Assembly (NCBI GenBank): GCA_001263235.1
Contig: LGRD01000002.1
Coordinates: 124,001 to 188,000, forward strand
Source: Methylibium sp. NZG
Lineage (GTDB): Bacteria; Pseudomonadota; Gammaproteobacteria; Burkholderiales; Burkholderiaceae_C
Direction: 5' to 3'
DNA: 64,000 nucleotides
Shown piece by piece: positions 1-8,154 of the stretch (its first letter is position 1; each line of letters begins with the position of its first letter). A program made the position numbers and the translations under genes. Below the pieces are notes generated by a model that saw only the letters and a list, made by a program, of their open reading frames with translations, did no database searches and had not been told where the DNA came from.

Positions 1-777
1 GGCGCCTACGTCACGGTGCTGGTCACCGGCGACGGCGATGCGCGCTCGCTGCTGTGGCTGGCCCCGCTGGCCATTGCATGCGCCGCGGCGTATGCGCTGT
101 TCGTCGGCGCCTTGAGCCTGCGCACCAAGGGCGTGTACTTCATCATGGTCACGCTGGCGTTTGCGCAGATGGCCTACTTCGTCTTCCACGACACCAAGCT
201 GGCCGGCGGCAGCGACGGCATCTTCTTGTACGCCAAGCCGGTGCTCGCACTCGGTGGCAGCACGCTGCTCGACCTGGACAACAAGCGCCACCTCTACTAC
301 ACCGTGCTGGCCGCGCTGGTGGGCACGTACGCACTGCTGGCGATGATCCAGGCGTCGCGCTTCGGCCATGCGCTGGCGGGCATCCGCGTGAACGAGCAGC
401 GCATGCGCGCGGCGGGGTTCGCGACCTACGGCTACAAGCTGGCGGCCTTCGTCATCGCCGGTGCGCTGGCAGGGCTCGCGGGCTTTCTGCTGGCGGTGAA
501 GGACGGCGCGGTGAACCCGGAGCTGCTGAGCTGGCACGAGTCGGGTGCGGTGTTGCTGATGTTGATCCTGGGCGGCATCGGCAGCCTGCGTGGCGCGGTG
601 ATCGGCGCGGTGGCGTTCACCTTGCTGAAGGAGCTGTTTCAGTCCGAGGCGTTGGTCGGGCCGCTGGCAGGGCACTGGCAGCTCACGCTGGGCTTCACGA
701 TCATCGCGTTCGTCGCATGGTTGCCCAAAGGTCTGGTGGGCTTGACGGCGCGGCTGCGCGGAGCCGGCCGTGGCTGA
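1..777 (+). CDS. livM: LivM-type ABC transporter permease (5' end missing)
   Basis: Inner-membrane permease of a branched-chain-amino-acid-type (HAAT) ABC importer. The reading frame is already open at base 1 (GAYVTVLVTG...), so the N-terminus lies outside the window; the GTG at 16 is probably internal. About 258 residues remain. Several hydrophobic helices are visible, with the LivM-like stretch RTKGVYFIMVTLAFAQM and, near the C-terminus, the loop segment LILGGIGSLRGAVIGA that is typical of LivM/LivH permeases and contacts the ATPase subunits. It overlaps the next gene by 8 bases, which indicates one operon with the two ATPases. The substrate cannot be read from the sequence: leucine-type amino acids, amides and small carboxylates are all used by this family. 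Confidence 0.93.
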   Translation, partial: GAYVTVLVTGDGDARSLLWLAPLAIACAAAYALFVGALSLRTKGVYFIMVTLAFAQMAYFVFHDTKLAGGSDGIFLYAKPVLALGGSTLLDLDNKRHLYYTVLAALVGTYALLAMIQASRFGHALAGIRVNEQRMRAAGFATYGYKLAAFVIAGALAGLAGFLLAVKDGAVNPELLSWHESGAVLLMLILGGIGSLRGAVIGAVAFTLLKELFQSEALVGPLAGHWQLTLGFTIIAFVAWLPKGLVGLTARLRGAGRG

Positions 778-1528
778 GCCGCTGCTGCGCGCGGCGGCGC
801 TGACGCGCCGCTTCGGCGGCCTGACCGCCGTCAACGCGGTGACGCTGGACTGGCGTCTGGGTGAAGTGCACGCCGTGATCGGCACCAACGGCGCCGGCAA
901 GTCCACGTTGATCAACATGTTGTCGGGCGAGATGCCGGCCAGCAGCGGCACGATTCACTTGAGCGGGCAAGACATCACGCAGTGGTCGCAGCCGCGCCGC
1001 GCGCAAGCCGGCGTGGGGCGCAGCTACCAGCGCACGACGATCTTCCCCGAGTTCAGCGTGCTCGAGAACTGCCGCCTGTGCGCGCAGGCGGTGATGCCGC
1101 GGGCCTGGAGGGTATGGCAAGGCGCGCAGCACTGCGAGTCCAGCCTGGCCGCCGCCAACGACGCGTTGCGCGACGCAGGCCTGAGCCACGCCGCCGCGCA
1201 GACTGCCGGCACGCTCAACCATGGCGGCAAGCGCCAGCTCGAGATCGCGATGTGCCTGGCCACGCGCCCACAGGTGCTGTTGCTCGACGAGCCGCTCGCC
1301 GGTATGGGCGCCGAAGAAAGCGACCGTATGTTGGGCCTGCTGGCCGAGCTCAAGCGCACGCACGCGGTGCTGCTGGTGGAGCACGACATGGACGCGGTGT
1401 TCCGCATCGCCGACCGCATCACCGTGATGGTCAACGGCGAGGTGATTGCGAGCGACGTGCCCGAGCGCATCCGCAGCAACCGCGATGTGCAGGTGGCCTA
1501 CCTGGGCGATGCGGGCGAGGCGCACTGA
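770..1528 (+). CDS. livG: LivG-type ABC transporter ATP-binding protein
   Basis: Cytoplasmic ATPase subunit of the HAAT-type importer. The GTG start at 770 lies inside the end of the permease gene. The 252 residues carry Walker A (GTNGAGKST, about 42-50), a signature motif in the degenerate form LNHGGKRQLE, Walker B (VLLLDEPLAGM) and a switch-histidine segment (LLVEHDMDAVF). The length and the C-terminal tail are normal for LivG. The serine of the usual LSxGxQ signature is replaced by asparagine; related LivG proteins also deviate here, so this alone does not suggest loss of function. It is followed after two bases by the second ATPase. Confidence 0.93.
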   Translation: MAEPLLRAAALTRRFGGLTAVNAVTLDWRLGEVHAVIGTNGAGKSTLINMLSGEMPASSGTIHLSGQDITQWSQPRRAQAGVGRSYQRTTIFPEFSVLENCRLCAQAVMPRAWRVWQGAQHCESSLAAANDALRDAGLSHAAAQTAGTLNHGGKRQLEIAMCLATRPQVLLLDEPLAGMGAEESDRMLGLLAELKRTHAVLLVEHDMDAVFRIADRITVMVNGEVIASDVPERIRSNRDVQVAYLGDAGEAH

Positions 1529-1530
1529 CC

Positions 1531-2232
1531 ATGCTCGCGATCGACGGCCTCAACACCTACTACGGCGACAGCCACATCCTGCGCGGCGTCAGCCTGTCGC
1601 TCGCTAAGGGCACAGCGCTCGGCCTGCTCGGCCGCAACGGCATGGGCAAGACCACGCTGATCCGCTCGCTGATGGGCTACGTGCGCGCCGCCTCCGGCAA
1701 GGTCGCCTGGAACGGCGCCGACGTGACCGGCGCGCCGCCCGAGCGCATGGCGCGCCTGGGCCTGGGCTACGTGCCCGAAGGGCGCGGCATCTTCCCCAAC
1801 CTGTCGGTGCGCGAGAACCTGGTGATGGCCGCGCGTGCCGGCACCGACGGCCGGCGCGACTGGACCTACGAGCGCGTGCTCGCCACCTTCCCGCGCCTGA
1901 CCGAGCGGCTCGGCCACGGCGGGCAGCAACTCTCGGGCGGCGAACAGCAGATGCTGTCCATCGGCCGCGCGCTGATGACCAACCCGCAACTGCTGATCCT
2001 CGACGAAGCCACTGAAGGCCTGGCGCCGCTGATCGTGGCCGAAATCTGGCGCGTGATCGCATCGATCCGCGAAACCGGCATCAGCACGCTGATCGTCGAC
2101 CGCGACTACCGAAAGGTGCTCGCTCACACTGACCGCGCCGTGGTGCTGGAGAAAGGCCAGATCGTGCTCGACGGTGAATCGGCCGCCCTCGCGCGCGATC
2201 ACGACGCGCTGACGCGCTGGCTCGGTGTTTGA
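1531..2232 (+). CDS. livF: LivF-type ABC transporter ATP-binding protein
   Basis: Second ATPase subunit of the importer, 233 residues from the ATG at 1531, two bases after the stop of livG. Walker A (GRNGMGKTT), signature (LSGGEQQML) and Walker B (LLILDEATEGL) are intact. The switch region reads LIVDRDYRKVLA instead of the common LLVEQN-type LivF sequence, a known kind of variation in LivF-like ATPases of carboxylate or urea-type transporters. That hints that the substrate may not be leucine, but this is weak evidence. A longer frame beginning at 982 is an out-of-phase extension over livG and is not used. Confidence 0.92.
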   Translation: MLAIDGLNTYYGDSHILRGVSLSLAKGTALGLLGRNGMGKTTLIRSLMGYVRAASGKVAWNGADVTGAPPERMARLGLGYVPEGRGIFPNLSVRENLVMAARAGTDGRRDWTYERVLATFPRLTERLGHGGQQLSGGEQQMLSIGRALMTNPQLLILDEATEGLAPLIVAEIWRVIASIRETGISTLIVDRDYRKVLAHTDRAVVLEKGQIVLDGESAALARDHDALTRWLGV

Positions 2233-2258
2233 CATCCTCACGCAGACAAGGACGCTCC

Positions 2259-2561
2259 ATGATTCTCGAGATCGCCGACATCCGCATCGCCCCCGGCAAG
2301 CAAGCCGAGTTCGAGGCGGCCATTCAGCACGGCATCAAAACCGTCGCGTCCACGGCCAAGGGCTTTCGCGGCTTCAAGGTCAACAAGGGTGTCGAGTCGC
2401 CCGAGCGCTACATCCTGATGATCTATTGGGAGACGCTGGAGAACCACACCGTGGACTTCCGCCAGGGCCCGCTGTTTGCGCAGTGGCGCGCCATCGTCGG
2501 GCCGTTCTTTGCGGCGCCGCCGGTGGTCGAGCACTTCACGCTGGTGGCCAAATCGGCGTGA
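2259..2561 (+). CDS. Antibiotic biosynthesis monooxygenase (ABM)-domain protein
   Basis: Small 100-residue protein of the dimeric ferredoxin-like ABM fold. It begins MILEIADIRIAPGKQAEFE and contains the typical central segment GFKVNKGVESPERYILMIYWE and a C-terminal FFAAPPVVEHF. Such proteins act as cofactor-free monooxygenases, haem-degrading enzymes or small stress proteins, and the sequence does not decide between these. The ATG at 2259 is chosen because an ACAAGGA ribosome site lies upstream and the family starts here; an in-frame extension to 2229 would overlap livF. It probably belongs to the transporter operon. It ends convergently, 19 bases from the NRPS-cluster phosphopantetheinyl transferase. 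Confidence 0.85.
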   Translation: MILEIADIRIAPGKQAEFEAAIQHGIKTVASTAKGFRGFKVNKGVESPERYILMIYWETLENHTVDFRQGPLFAQWRAIVGPFFAAPPVVEHFTLVAKSA

Positions 2562-2580
2562 CGCACGGCACGCCGCCGGC

Positions 2581-3243
2581 TCAGCGGCGCATCGCCTCGA
2601 TGCGCGCCAGCGAGCCGACCACGTCGGCCCCATTACGGAACGACTGCACCCACACGCAGGCGATACCCGCGGGCGTGGCAATCACCACGCTGCGCGGCGC
2701 CATGTCGAGCCCGGCGGTGAAGATGTTCGGCGCAATGCTCAGGCCGCTGCCGATGGCCTTCAAGCACGCCTCCTTGCGTGTCCAGCCCCGCAGGAAGGCC
2801 AGCGACTGATCGGCGGGTGGTGTCGCGGCCAGCTCGTCCATCTCCGACGCGCTGAAGTTCTGGCGCGCCAGCGCCGCCGCGTCGGGCATGTCGCGCAGCA
2901 TTTCAACGTCCACACCGATCTCGCCTGAGTCGGCCAGTGCCACCAGCGCCACGTCTTCGCTGTGGCTCATGTTGAAGGCGCAGGGCCGCCCGACCAGCGA
3001 CGGTTTGCCGAACGGCCCCTCGTTGAAGACCAGCGCCTGCGGCGGCACGCCCGTTCGGGCGGCCAGTAACTCGCGCAGGCCAACGTGCGCGGCCAGGTAG
3101 CGCCGCCGGTCGCGCTCGAAGACGAACCGCCCGGCTCGCTGGACTTCGTCGGCCGACAGCGTGGCCAAACGCTGCGGCGCGGGCAACTCGTCGAGTGCAA
3201 AGCGCCACAGCCCGAAGGGCGGCGGAGCGACCAAGGCTTTCAT
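2581..3243 (-). CDS. Sfp-type 4'-phosphopantetheinyl transferase
   Basis: Transfers the phosphopantetheine arm of coenzyme A to the conserved serine of carrier domains, and so activates the T and ACP domains of the adjacent synthases. The 220 residues show the two hallmark motifs: GEIGVDVE near residue 108 (magnesium and CoA binding) and RGWTRKEACLKAIGSGL near 150-166 (the WxxKEAxxK motif). FNEGPFGKPSLVG and FNMSHSEDVALVAL are also typical of the Sfp/Gsp group. It is the last gene of the NRPS operon, 43 bases behind the T-C-A-T gene, which makes it the likely dedicated activating enzyme. No cluster exporter or regulator follows it. Confidence 0.95.
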   Translation of the reverse strand: MKALVAPPPFGLWRFALDELPAPQRLATLSADEVQRAGRFVFERDRRRYLAAHVGLRELLAARTGVPPQALVFNEGPFGKPSLVGRPCAFNMSHSEDVALVALADSGEIGVDVEMLRDMPDAAALARQNFSASEMDELAATPPADQSLAFLRGWTRKEACLKAIGSGLSIAPNIFTAGLDMAPRSVVIATPAGIACVWVQSFRNGADVVGSLARIEAMRR

Positions 3244-3286
3244 GGTCGAAGGCCCTGGCGAATGGCGCGCGGGCGTGTCGGCGCGT

Positions 3287-6200
3287 TCAGCGACTGGCCT
3301 GGCGGCTCGTCAACATGCGCTGCAGGCCGCTGACGAGGTACCTCACCGTGCTGGCCTTGGCCGGCTGCGGCGCGGAGGTTGCGCCGCCCTGTGCATCAAC
3401 GACGGTGGCCAGCTGCGCCAGGCTCTCGAACACCAGCCTTTGCGCCGGGATGCGCACGCCCAGGCTCTTGTGAATCTCGCTCACCGCACGCATGGCCAGC
3501 AGCGAGTGCCCGCCCAGGTCGAAGAAGTTGTCCGTCGTGCTGACGCGGTCCAGGCCGAGCAGCCGCTCCCAGATCTGCGCCAGCGCCACCTCGGCATCGG
3601 TGCGCGGCACCCAGAACGAGGCATCGCGCACCACCGCGGCTTCGGTGGGCATCGGCAGCGAGGCGCGGTCGATCTTGCCGTTGGGCAGCAGCGGAATCGC
3701 CTCCAGCACCACCACGTGCTGCGGCACCATGTACTCCGGCACCTGGCGCCGCAGGTGCTCGCGCAGCGCACCCACGGCCGGAATCGCCTGCCGCGCGGCG
3801 ACGTAGGCCACCAGCCGCTTGTCGCCCGCCGTGTCCTCGCGCACGATCACGACGCACTGCGCCACCTCGGCGTGCGTGCCCAGGCAGGCTTCGATTTCGC
3901 CGAGCTCGATGCGGTGGCCGCGAATCTTCACCTGGTCGTCGGCGCGGCCGAGGTAGTCGATGAGGCCGTCGGTCGTCCAGCGCGCCAGGTCGCCGGTCTT
4001 GTAGAGCCGCCCGCCGGGGCGGAACGGGTCGGTGATGAAGCGCTCGGCCGTCAGCTCTGGGCGCCCCACGTAACCCATGCCGACCTGCACCCCGCCGATG
4101 TAGAGATCGCCCGCCACGCCCACCGGCTGCGGGCGCAGGCGGCCGTCGAGCACGTGCATCTGGGTGTTGGCGACCGGGCGGCCAATTGGAACGCTTGGAA
4201 CGCTTGGAACGCTGGCAATGCTCGGCGCCTCTGCCCCGGTCGTCGTGCTGGCAACACGGCCGAGGGGTTCATTCGGCCGGCATTCCCAGAATGTGACCTC
4301 CACCGCCGCCTCGGTCGGGCCATACAGATTGCACAGGCGCGCATGCGGCATGCGTTGAAAGAAGTGCTCGACGGCGTCGCCCGGCAGCGCCTCGCCCGAG
4401 CACACCACGCGCTGCACGCTGGTGCACAGCTCCAGGTCCGGCTCGTCGAGGAAGATGCGCAGCATCGACGGCACGAAGTGCAGCAGCGTGATGCGCTGCT
4501 GGCGGATCAGCTCGACCAGGTAGGCGCTGTCGCGGTGCCCGTCGGGCCGCGCGACGACGATCGTTGCACCGGTCATCAGCGGCCAGAAGAACTCGCGCAG
4601 CGACACGTCGAAGCTGTACGGCGTCTTGAGCAGCACCCGGTCCTGCGGCGCCAGCGCGTACTCGGCCTGCATCCATTGCAGCCAGTTCACCACACCGCGG
4701 TGCGCGTTCATCGCGCCTTTCGGGCGGCCGGTCGAGCCGGAGGTGAAGATCACGTAGGCCGGGTCGTCGGCCGTGCCGATGAGCGCGAAGTCTGCGGTGT
4801 CTGCGCTGCCGGCGCTGTCTGCGGCAGTCGCTGCGTTGGTCGCCTCGATCGTCCCTTGGCGGGCCGCAGCCTCATCGACGTCGATGAACTGCAGCGCCTC
4901 GGGCAGCGCGGGGCGCAGCCGGCGCAATTCGGCGTCGCGGCTGACCACCAGCGCCATGCCTGCGTCCTCGCACATGCGCGCGACGCGGTCGGGCGGGTAC
5001 GACGGGTCCAGCGGCACGTAGGCCGCGCCGCTGTACACCACGCCCACCAGCGCGGTCACCAGCTCGACGCCGCGCTCCAGGCACACGCCCACGAGCGTGC
5101 CCGGGCCGGCGCCGGCGGCGCGCAAGCGCAGCGCAAGCGTGCGGGCGGCGGCGTCTAGTTCGGCGTAGCTCAGCGTCCGGTCGTCGAAGACCACCGCAGG
5201 CGCCCGAGGCGACAGCGCCACCTGCCGCCGGATCAGATCGCTTAAGCGCAAACCGGGCTCGAAGGCGACCTCGGTTGCGTTCCACGACTGCAACTCGGTT
5301 CGCTCCGCAACGCCCATCAGTTCGCAGCCGGCCACGGTGAGCGTCGGGTCGGCGAGCACGCGGTCGAGCACAGCCAGGTAACCGGCGAGCATGCGTTGCG
5401 CGCTCGCCTCGTCGAACAGTTCTGCGGCGAAGTCGAGGTGCACCTGGCCGAAGGTTTCGGTGTCCACCGCCAGCGACAACTCGAACTGCGAGGCCCCCTG
5501 ATTGAATGCGAAGGCTTCTGCCATGAGGCCCTCGAAGCCATCGACGCGGTACGGCGCGTTGAGCACGTTGAACATCACCTGCACCAGCGGCGCGTGGTTG
5601 CGGTCGCGCCGCGGCGCGAGGGCTTGCACCACCCTGTCGAACGGTGCGTCTTGGTGGGTGTAGGCCTGCAAGGCAGTGGCCTTCACCCGGCCGAGCAACT
5701 CGGTGAACGGCAGCTCTGGCTCCACCTGGTTGCGCATGACGACGGTGTTCACCAAGGTGCCCACCAGCGTTTCGGCCTCAAGGTGATGCCGGTTGGCGAC
5801 CGGCACGCCAACGGCGATGTCGGACTGCCCGCTGTATCGCGCGAGCATCAGGTCGAAGGCGGCCAGCAGCGTCATGAACGGGGTCACGCCGTGCTTTACG
5901 CTGAAGTGCCGGACCGTGGCGAGACGGTCTCGACCGAGGTCTGCGTACACGCTGCCGCCACGGCCGCTGAGCGGCCCGCGGCGAGGTCGGTCCGTCGGCA
6001 GCGCCAGCGGTTGCAGCCCGTCGAGGCGTGCGCGCCAGAACGCAAGCTGCGCCTCCTCGGCTTGTTGGTGACCCGGCCCGCGCTGCCATTGGGCATAGTC
6101 GGCGAACTCGATCGCCGGGGTCGGGGGCGAGGCCTCGGGCGTGCGGCCCAGCGCCAGCGCGGAGTAAACCTGCTGCACTTGGTGCATCAACACACCCGCG

Positions 6201-6982
6201 GCCCACTGGTCGCCGATGGCGTGGTGCATCAGCCAGATCAACACATGGTCGGCGTCACCGAGCTGCAACAGGCTGGTGCCATGCAGCCCCGGTTCGGACA
6301 GATCGAAGCGGCGTGCGCTGATCGCGCGCAGCGTTCGCCGCGCCTCGGCTTCGCGCTCTTGGGGGGGGCAGCGCCGCAGGTCGATGCGCTCCAGCGGTAG
6401 GTCGGTGTGCGCACCGATCCGCTGCTGGGGTTCACCGCCTGTCGATACGAATGAAGTGCGAAACGCCTCGTGTCGCCGCGCGACCGTGCCCAGGCTGCCC
6501 TCCAGCAACGTTGCGTCCAGGGGCCCGCGCAGGCGCACGGTGAACGCCATGTTGTACGCCGTGGTCTGCGGGTTGAGCTGCTGCACCAGCCACATGCGGC
6601 GCTGTGAGTACGAGGTGCGCAGCGTTCCGTCACGGGGTGCGCGGTGAACTCGCGCCTCGTCGCACCCAACGGATTCAGCGGGCGGGAGCAACCCCAGCGC
6701 TTGGGCGAAGGAGCCGAGATCAGGATGCTCGAACAACAGCGTCAGCGGGCAGTCGACCCGCCAGCGCGCACGGATGCGCGAGACGACCTGCGTGGCGTGG
6801 AGCGAGTGCCCGCCGAGCGCAAAGAAGTTGTCGTGGCGGCTCACCGACGCAGTCTTCAGCACCTCGCACCAGATGGCCACCAATGCCGTCTCCAGCGCGT
6901 CCGAGGAAGGAGCGCTAGTTGCCACGTCGCAGCCGCTGGCGGTGCAGGCGCGTGCAAGGGGCGAAACTGGGGGCGCGTCCAA
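3287..6982 (-). CDS. Nonribosomal peptide synthetase, T-C-A-T (serine-like A domain)
   Basis: A 1231-residue NRPS. Domains: carrier T at about 28-97 (FFALGGHSL, Ser60); condensation C at 120-555 with active site HHAIGDQ at 253-259; adenylation A at 580-1105 with FTSGSTGRPKG, NLYGPTE, YKTGD, KIRGHRIELGEIE and NGKID; carrier T at 1128-1198 (FFDLGGHSL, Ser1160). By alignment to GrsA the pocket reads D-V-R-H-V-S-L-V-E-K. This resembles the serine code except for R at 239 and E at 331, so serine-like is only a suggestion. The C motif has Q where G is usual. The start is a TTG after an in-frame TGA, with a weak GAGAAG site. A leading carrier domain without its own A domain is unusual. The C-terminal tail (RYLVSGLQRMLTS) carries no thioesterase. 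Confidence 0.93.
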   Translation of the reverse strand: MDAPPVSPLARACTASGCDVATSAPSSDALETALVAIWCEVLKTASVSRHDNFFALGGHSLHATQVVSRIRARWRVDCPLTLLFEHPDLGSFAQALGLLPPAESVGCDEARVHRAPRDGTLRTSYSQRRMWLVQQLNPQTTAYNMAFTVRLRGPLDATLLEGSLGTVARRHEAFRTSFVSTGGEPQQRIGAHTDLPLERIDLRRCPPQEREAEARRTLRAISARRFDLSEPGLHGTSLLQLGDADHVLIWLMHHAIGDQWAAGVLMHQVQQVYSALALGRTPEASPPTPAIEFADYAQWQRGPGHQQAEEAQLAFWRARLDGLQPLALPTDRPRRGPLSGRGGSVYADLGRDRLATVRHFSVKHGVTPFMTLLAAFDLMLARYSGQSDIAVGVPVANRHHLEAETLVGTLVNTVVMRNQVEPELPFTELLGRVKATALQAYTHQDAPFDRVVQALAPRRDRNHAPLVQVMFNVLNAPYRVDGFEGLMAEAFAFNQGASQFELSLAVDTETFGQVHLDFAAELFDEASAQRMLAGYLAVLDRVLADPTLTVAGCELMGVAERTELQSWNATEVAFEPGLRLSDLIRRQVALSPRAPAVVFDDRTLSYAELDAAARTLALRLRAAGAGPGTLVGVCLERGVELVTALVGVVYSGAAYVPLDPSYPPDRVARMCEDAGMALVVSRDAELRRLRPALPEALQFIDVDEAAARQGTIEATNAATAADSAGSADTADFALIGTADDPAYVIFTSGSTGRPKGAMNAHRGVVNWLQWMQAEYALAPQDRVLLKTPYSFDVSLREFFWPLMTGATIVVARPDGHRDSAYLVELIRQQRITLLHFVPSMLRIFLDEPDLELCTSVQRVVCSGEALPGDAVEHFFQRMPHARLCNLYGPTEAAVEVTFWECRPNEPLGRVASTTTGAEAPSIASVPSVPSVPIGRPVANTQMHVLDGRLRPQPVGVAGDLYIGGVQVGMGYVGRPELTAERFITDPFRPGGRLYKTGDLARWTTDGLIDYLGRADDQVKIRGHRIELGEIEACLGTHAEVAQCVVIVREDTAGDKRLVAYVAARQAIPAVGALREHLRRQVPEYMVPQHVVVLEAIPLLPNGKIDRASLPMPTEAAVVRDASFWVPRTDAEVALAQIWERLLGLDRVSTTDNFFDLGGHSLLAMRAVSEIHKSLGVRIPAQRLVFESLAQLATVVDAQGGATSAPQPAKASTVRYLVSGLQRMLTSRQASR
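4186..4221 (-). repeat. 9-bp tandem repeat inside the NRPS A domain
   Basis: Four consecutive 9-base units; the first three are identical (ttggaacgc on the plus strand) and the fourth is a variant. On the coding strand they give a Ser-Val-Pro tripeptide repeat (ASVPSVPSVP, residues about 923-932) in the loop between the A5 and A6 motifs of the adenylation domain. In-frame slippage here would change loop length without breaking the protein. Confidence 0.8.
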
Positions 6983-7136
6983 GGCGGGCTTCTCTCACGT
7001 ACTCACAGGTTGACCGGACCACATCGACCTGGCGATGGGCGCGCGCAATCACAAAGCCAGACCTTGTCGATGCGCACACTTCGAAGCTACTACGGACTTC
7101 CCGATCCAGTGATCCCGCAAAACACGATTGTGGTGA

Positions 7137-7145
7137 CACTAGTTG
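7137..7145 (-). promoter_or_regulatory. CAACTAGTG motif upstream of the T-C-A-T NRPS gene
   Basis: The 286-base gap 6983-7268 separates the methyltransferase-like gene from the T-C-A-T NRPS gene, long enough for an internal promoter. On the minus strand it holds CAACTAGTG about 155 bases before the NRPS start. The same 9-mer lies upstream of the MBOAT gene (37434-37442, plus strand), and a related TACTAGTGT lies upstream of the NRPS-PKS gene (23193-23201, minus strand). All three point towards the gene they precede. This may be a regulator site or part of a promoter; it is not a motif I recognise. Confidence 0.3.
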
Positions 7146-7268
7146 TGCAACGACAACAATCCCACCCGCCTGGCAAACAGGTGTTTCTGTCGTTTCAAAT
7201 TTCAGCAGCGTCGCGACGCGCCAGAGGCAAGTCGATCAGCAGCCGCCACGGTGCGGCGGCGCGCGAGT

Positions 7269-8078
7269 TCAGCGAAGCTTGAAGGCGGCTCCGTGGTACC
7301 GGTCGAGCGAGCGCTCGGGCTCGAACGCGATCCAGCATTCGCGGTCGAGCGCTTCCCACCGGTCCTGTTCCGCGTAGCCCAGCCGATCCAGGTCTGCGAA
7401 GAAAGTCTTCGAGTGCTGGATTCGATACGGGCAAAACGCCGAGCCGATGCTCTGGACAGTCCAGAAGTCCCAGCGCTCGTGCAGCGGCACCAGGTTCACC
7501 AACAACCAGCGCGGGCGTCGGGGCAGTGCGGCCAGTTGGTCGGCCAACGAATGCTGCAGATACTGGATGCAGCCGGAGGTGAAGAGCACATCGGCATCGC
7601 TGGCGTCTTCGAACCGCTGCGTGAACCGCAGGCGCCGCTGCGGGTCGCGAACGAGCGCCTCGCGCTCGCCCGCCTGCACGATCGGGCCGACGTCGTTGAC
7701 GCACCATGAAACGTCGTCTGGAAAGTCCACCAGGCGCTGATACGCGTAGTACGCGAGGCCGATGTTCCCACCGAGATCAAAGACCTTTCGTGCCCCGTCG
7801 TTGAAGACGCGTTGCAGCCACAGCATCATCGGGTAGTCGCCGGGGAAGACGTTCTTCAGTCTGTCCTGGTACAGGCCCGATGAATCGACATCGTCATAGC
7901 CGGTCGGGCGGGACGTGGGCGCGGCGCGGGCTGCCTGTGCGTGGGTGTCGAAGATGCCACGGCTGGTACCGATCAGGCGGTTGGCGGCAAAGGCCCGGTC
8001 GAAGCGCTTTTCGCGCCACTGCAGGATGCCTGGCAGTTGGCCGAACCGCTCGATGGCGGCATTCAATGCTTGGTTCAT
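7269..8078 (-). CDS. Putative SAM-dependent methyltransferase (TIGR04325-like)
   Basis: A 269-residue protein with a methyltransferase motif I (KVFDLGGNIG, residues 98-107) in a Rossmann-like region. The lead-in YDDVDSSGLYQDRLKNVFPGD and the later LFTSGCIQYLQHSLADQLA resemble the putative methyltransferase family TIGR04325, which is common in surface-polysaccharide and cell-surface loci; that assignment is from memory. The ATG at 8078 is preferred over the TTG at 8138, which would nearly touch the preceding gene. It lies between the alpha/beta hydrolases and the T-C-A-T NRPS, so it may modify the NRPS product or a linked sugar. Substrate unknown. Confidence 0.7.
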   Translation of the reverse strand: MNQALNAAIERFGQLPGILQWREKRFDRAFAANRLIGTSRGIFDTHAQAARAAPTSRPTGYDDVDSSGLYQDRLKNVFPGDYPMMLWLQRVFNDGARKVFDLGGNIGLAYYAYQRLVDFPDDVSWCVNDVGPIVQAGEREALVRDPQRRLRFTQRFEDASDADVLFTSGCIQYLQHSLADQLAALPRRPRWLLVNLVPLHERWDFWTVQSIGSAFCPYRIQHSKTFFADLDRLGYAEQDRWEALDRECWIAFEPERSLDRYHGAAFKLR

Positions 8079-8154
8079 GTGGGTTGCAGTGCGGTGATCC
8101 GCGTTGTCGGCACGGCGCGCCGGGTGGCCGGCTGGCAAGTGCTGCCGGGCCCCA

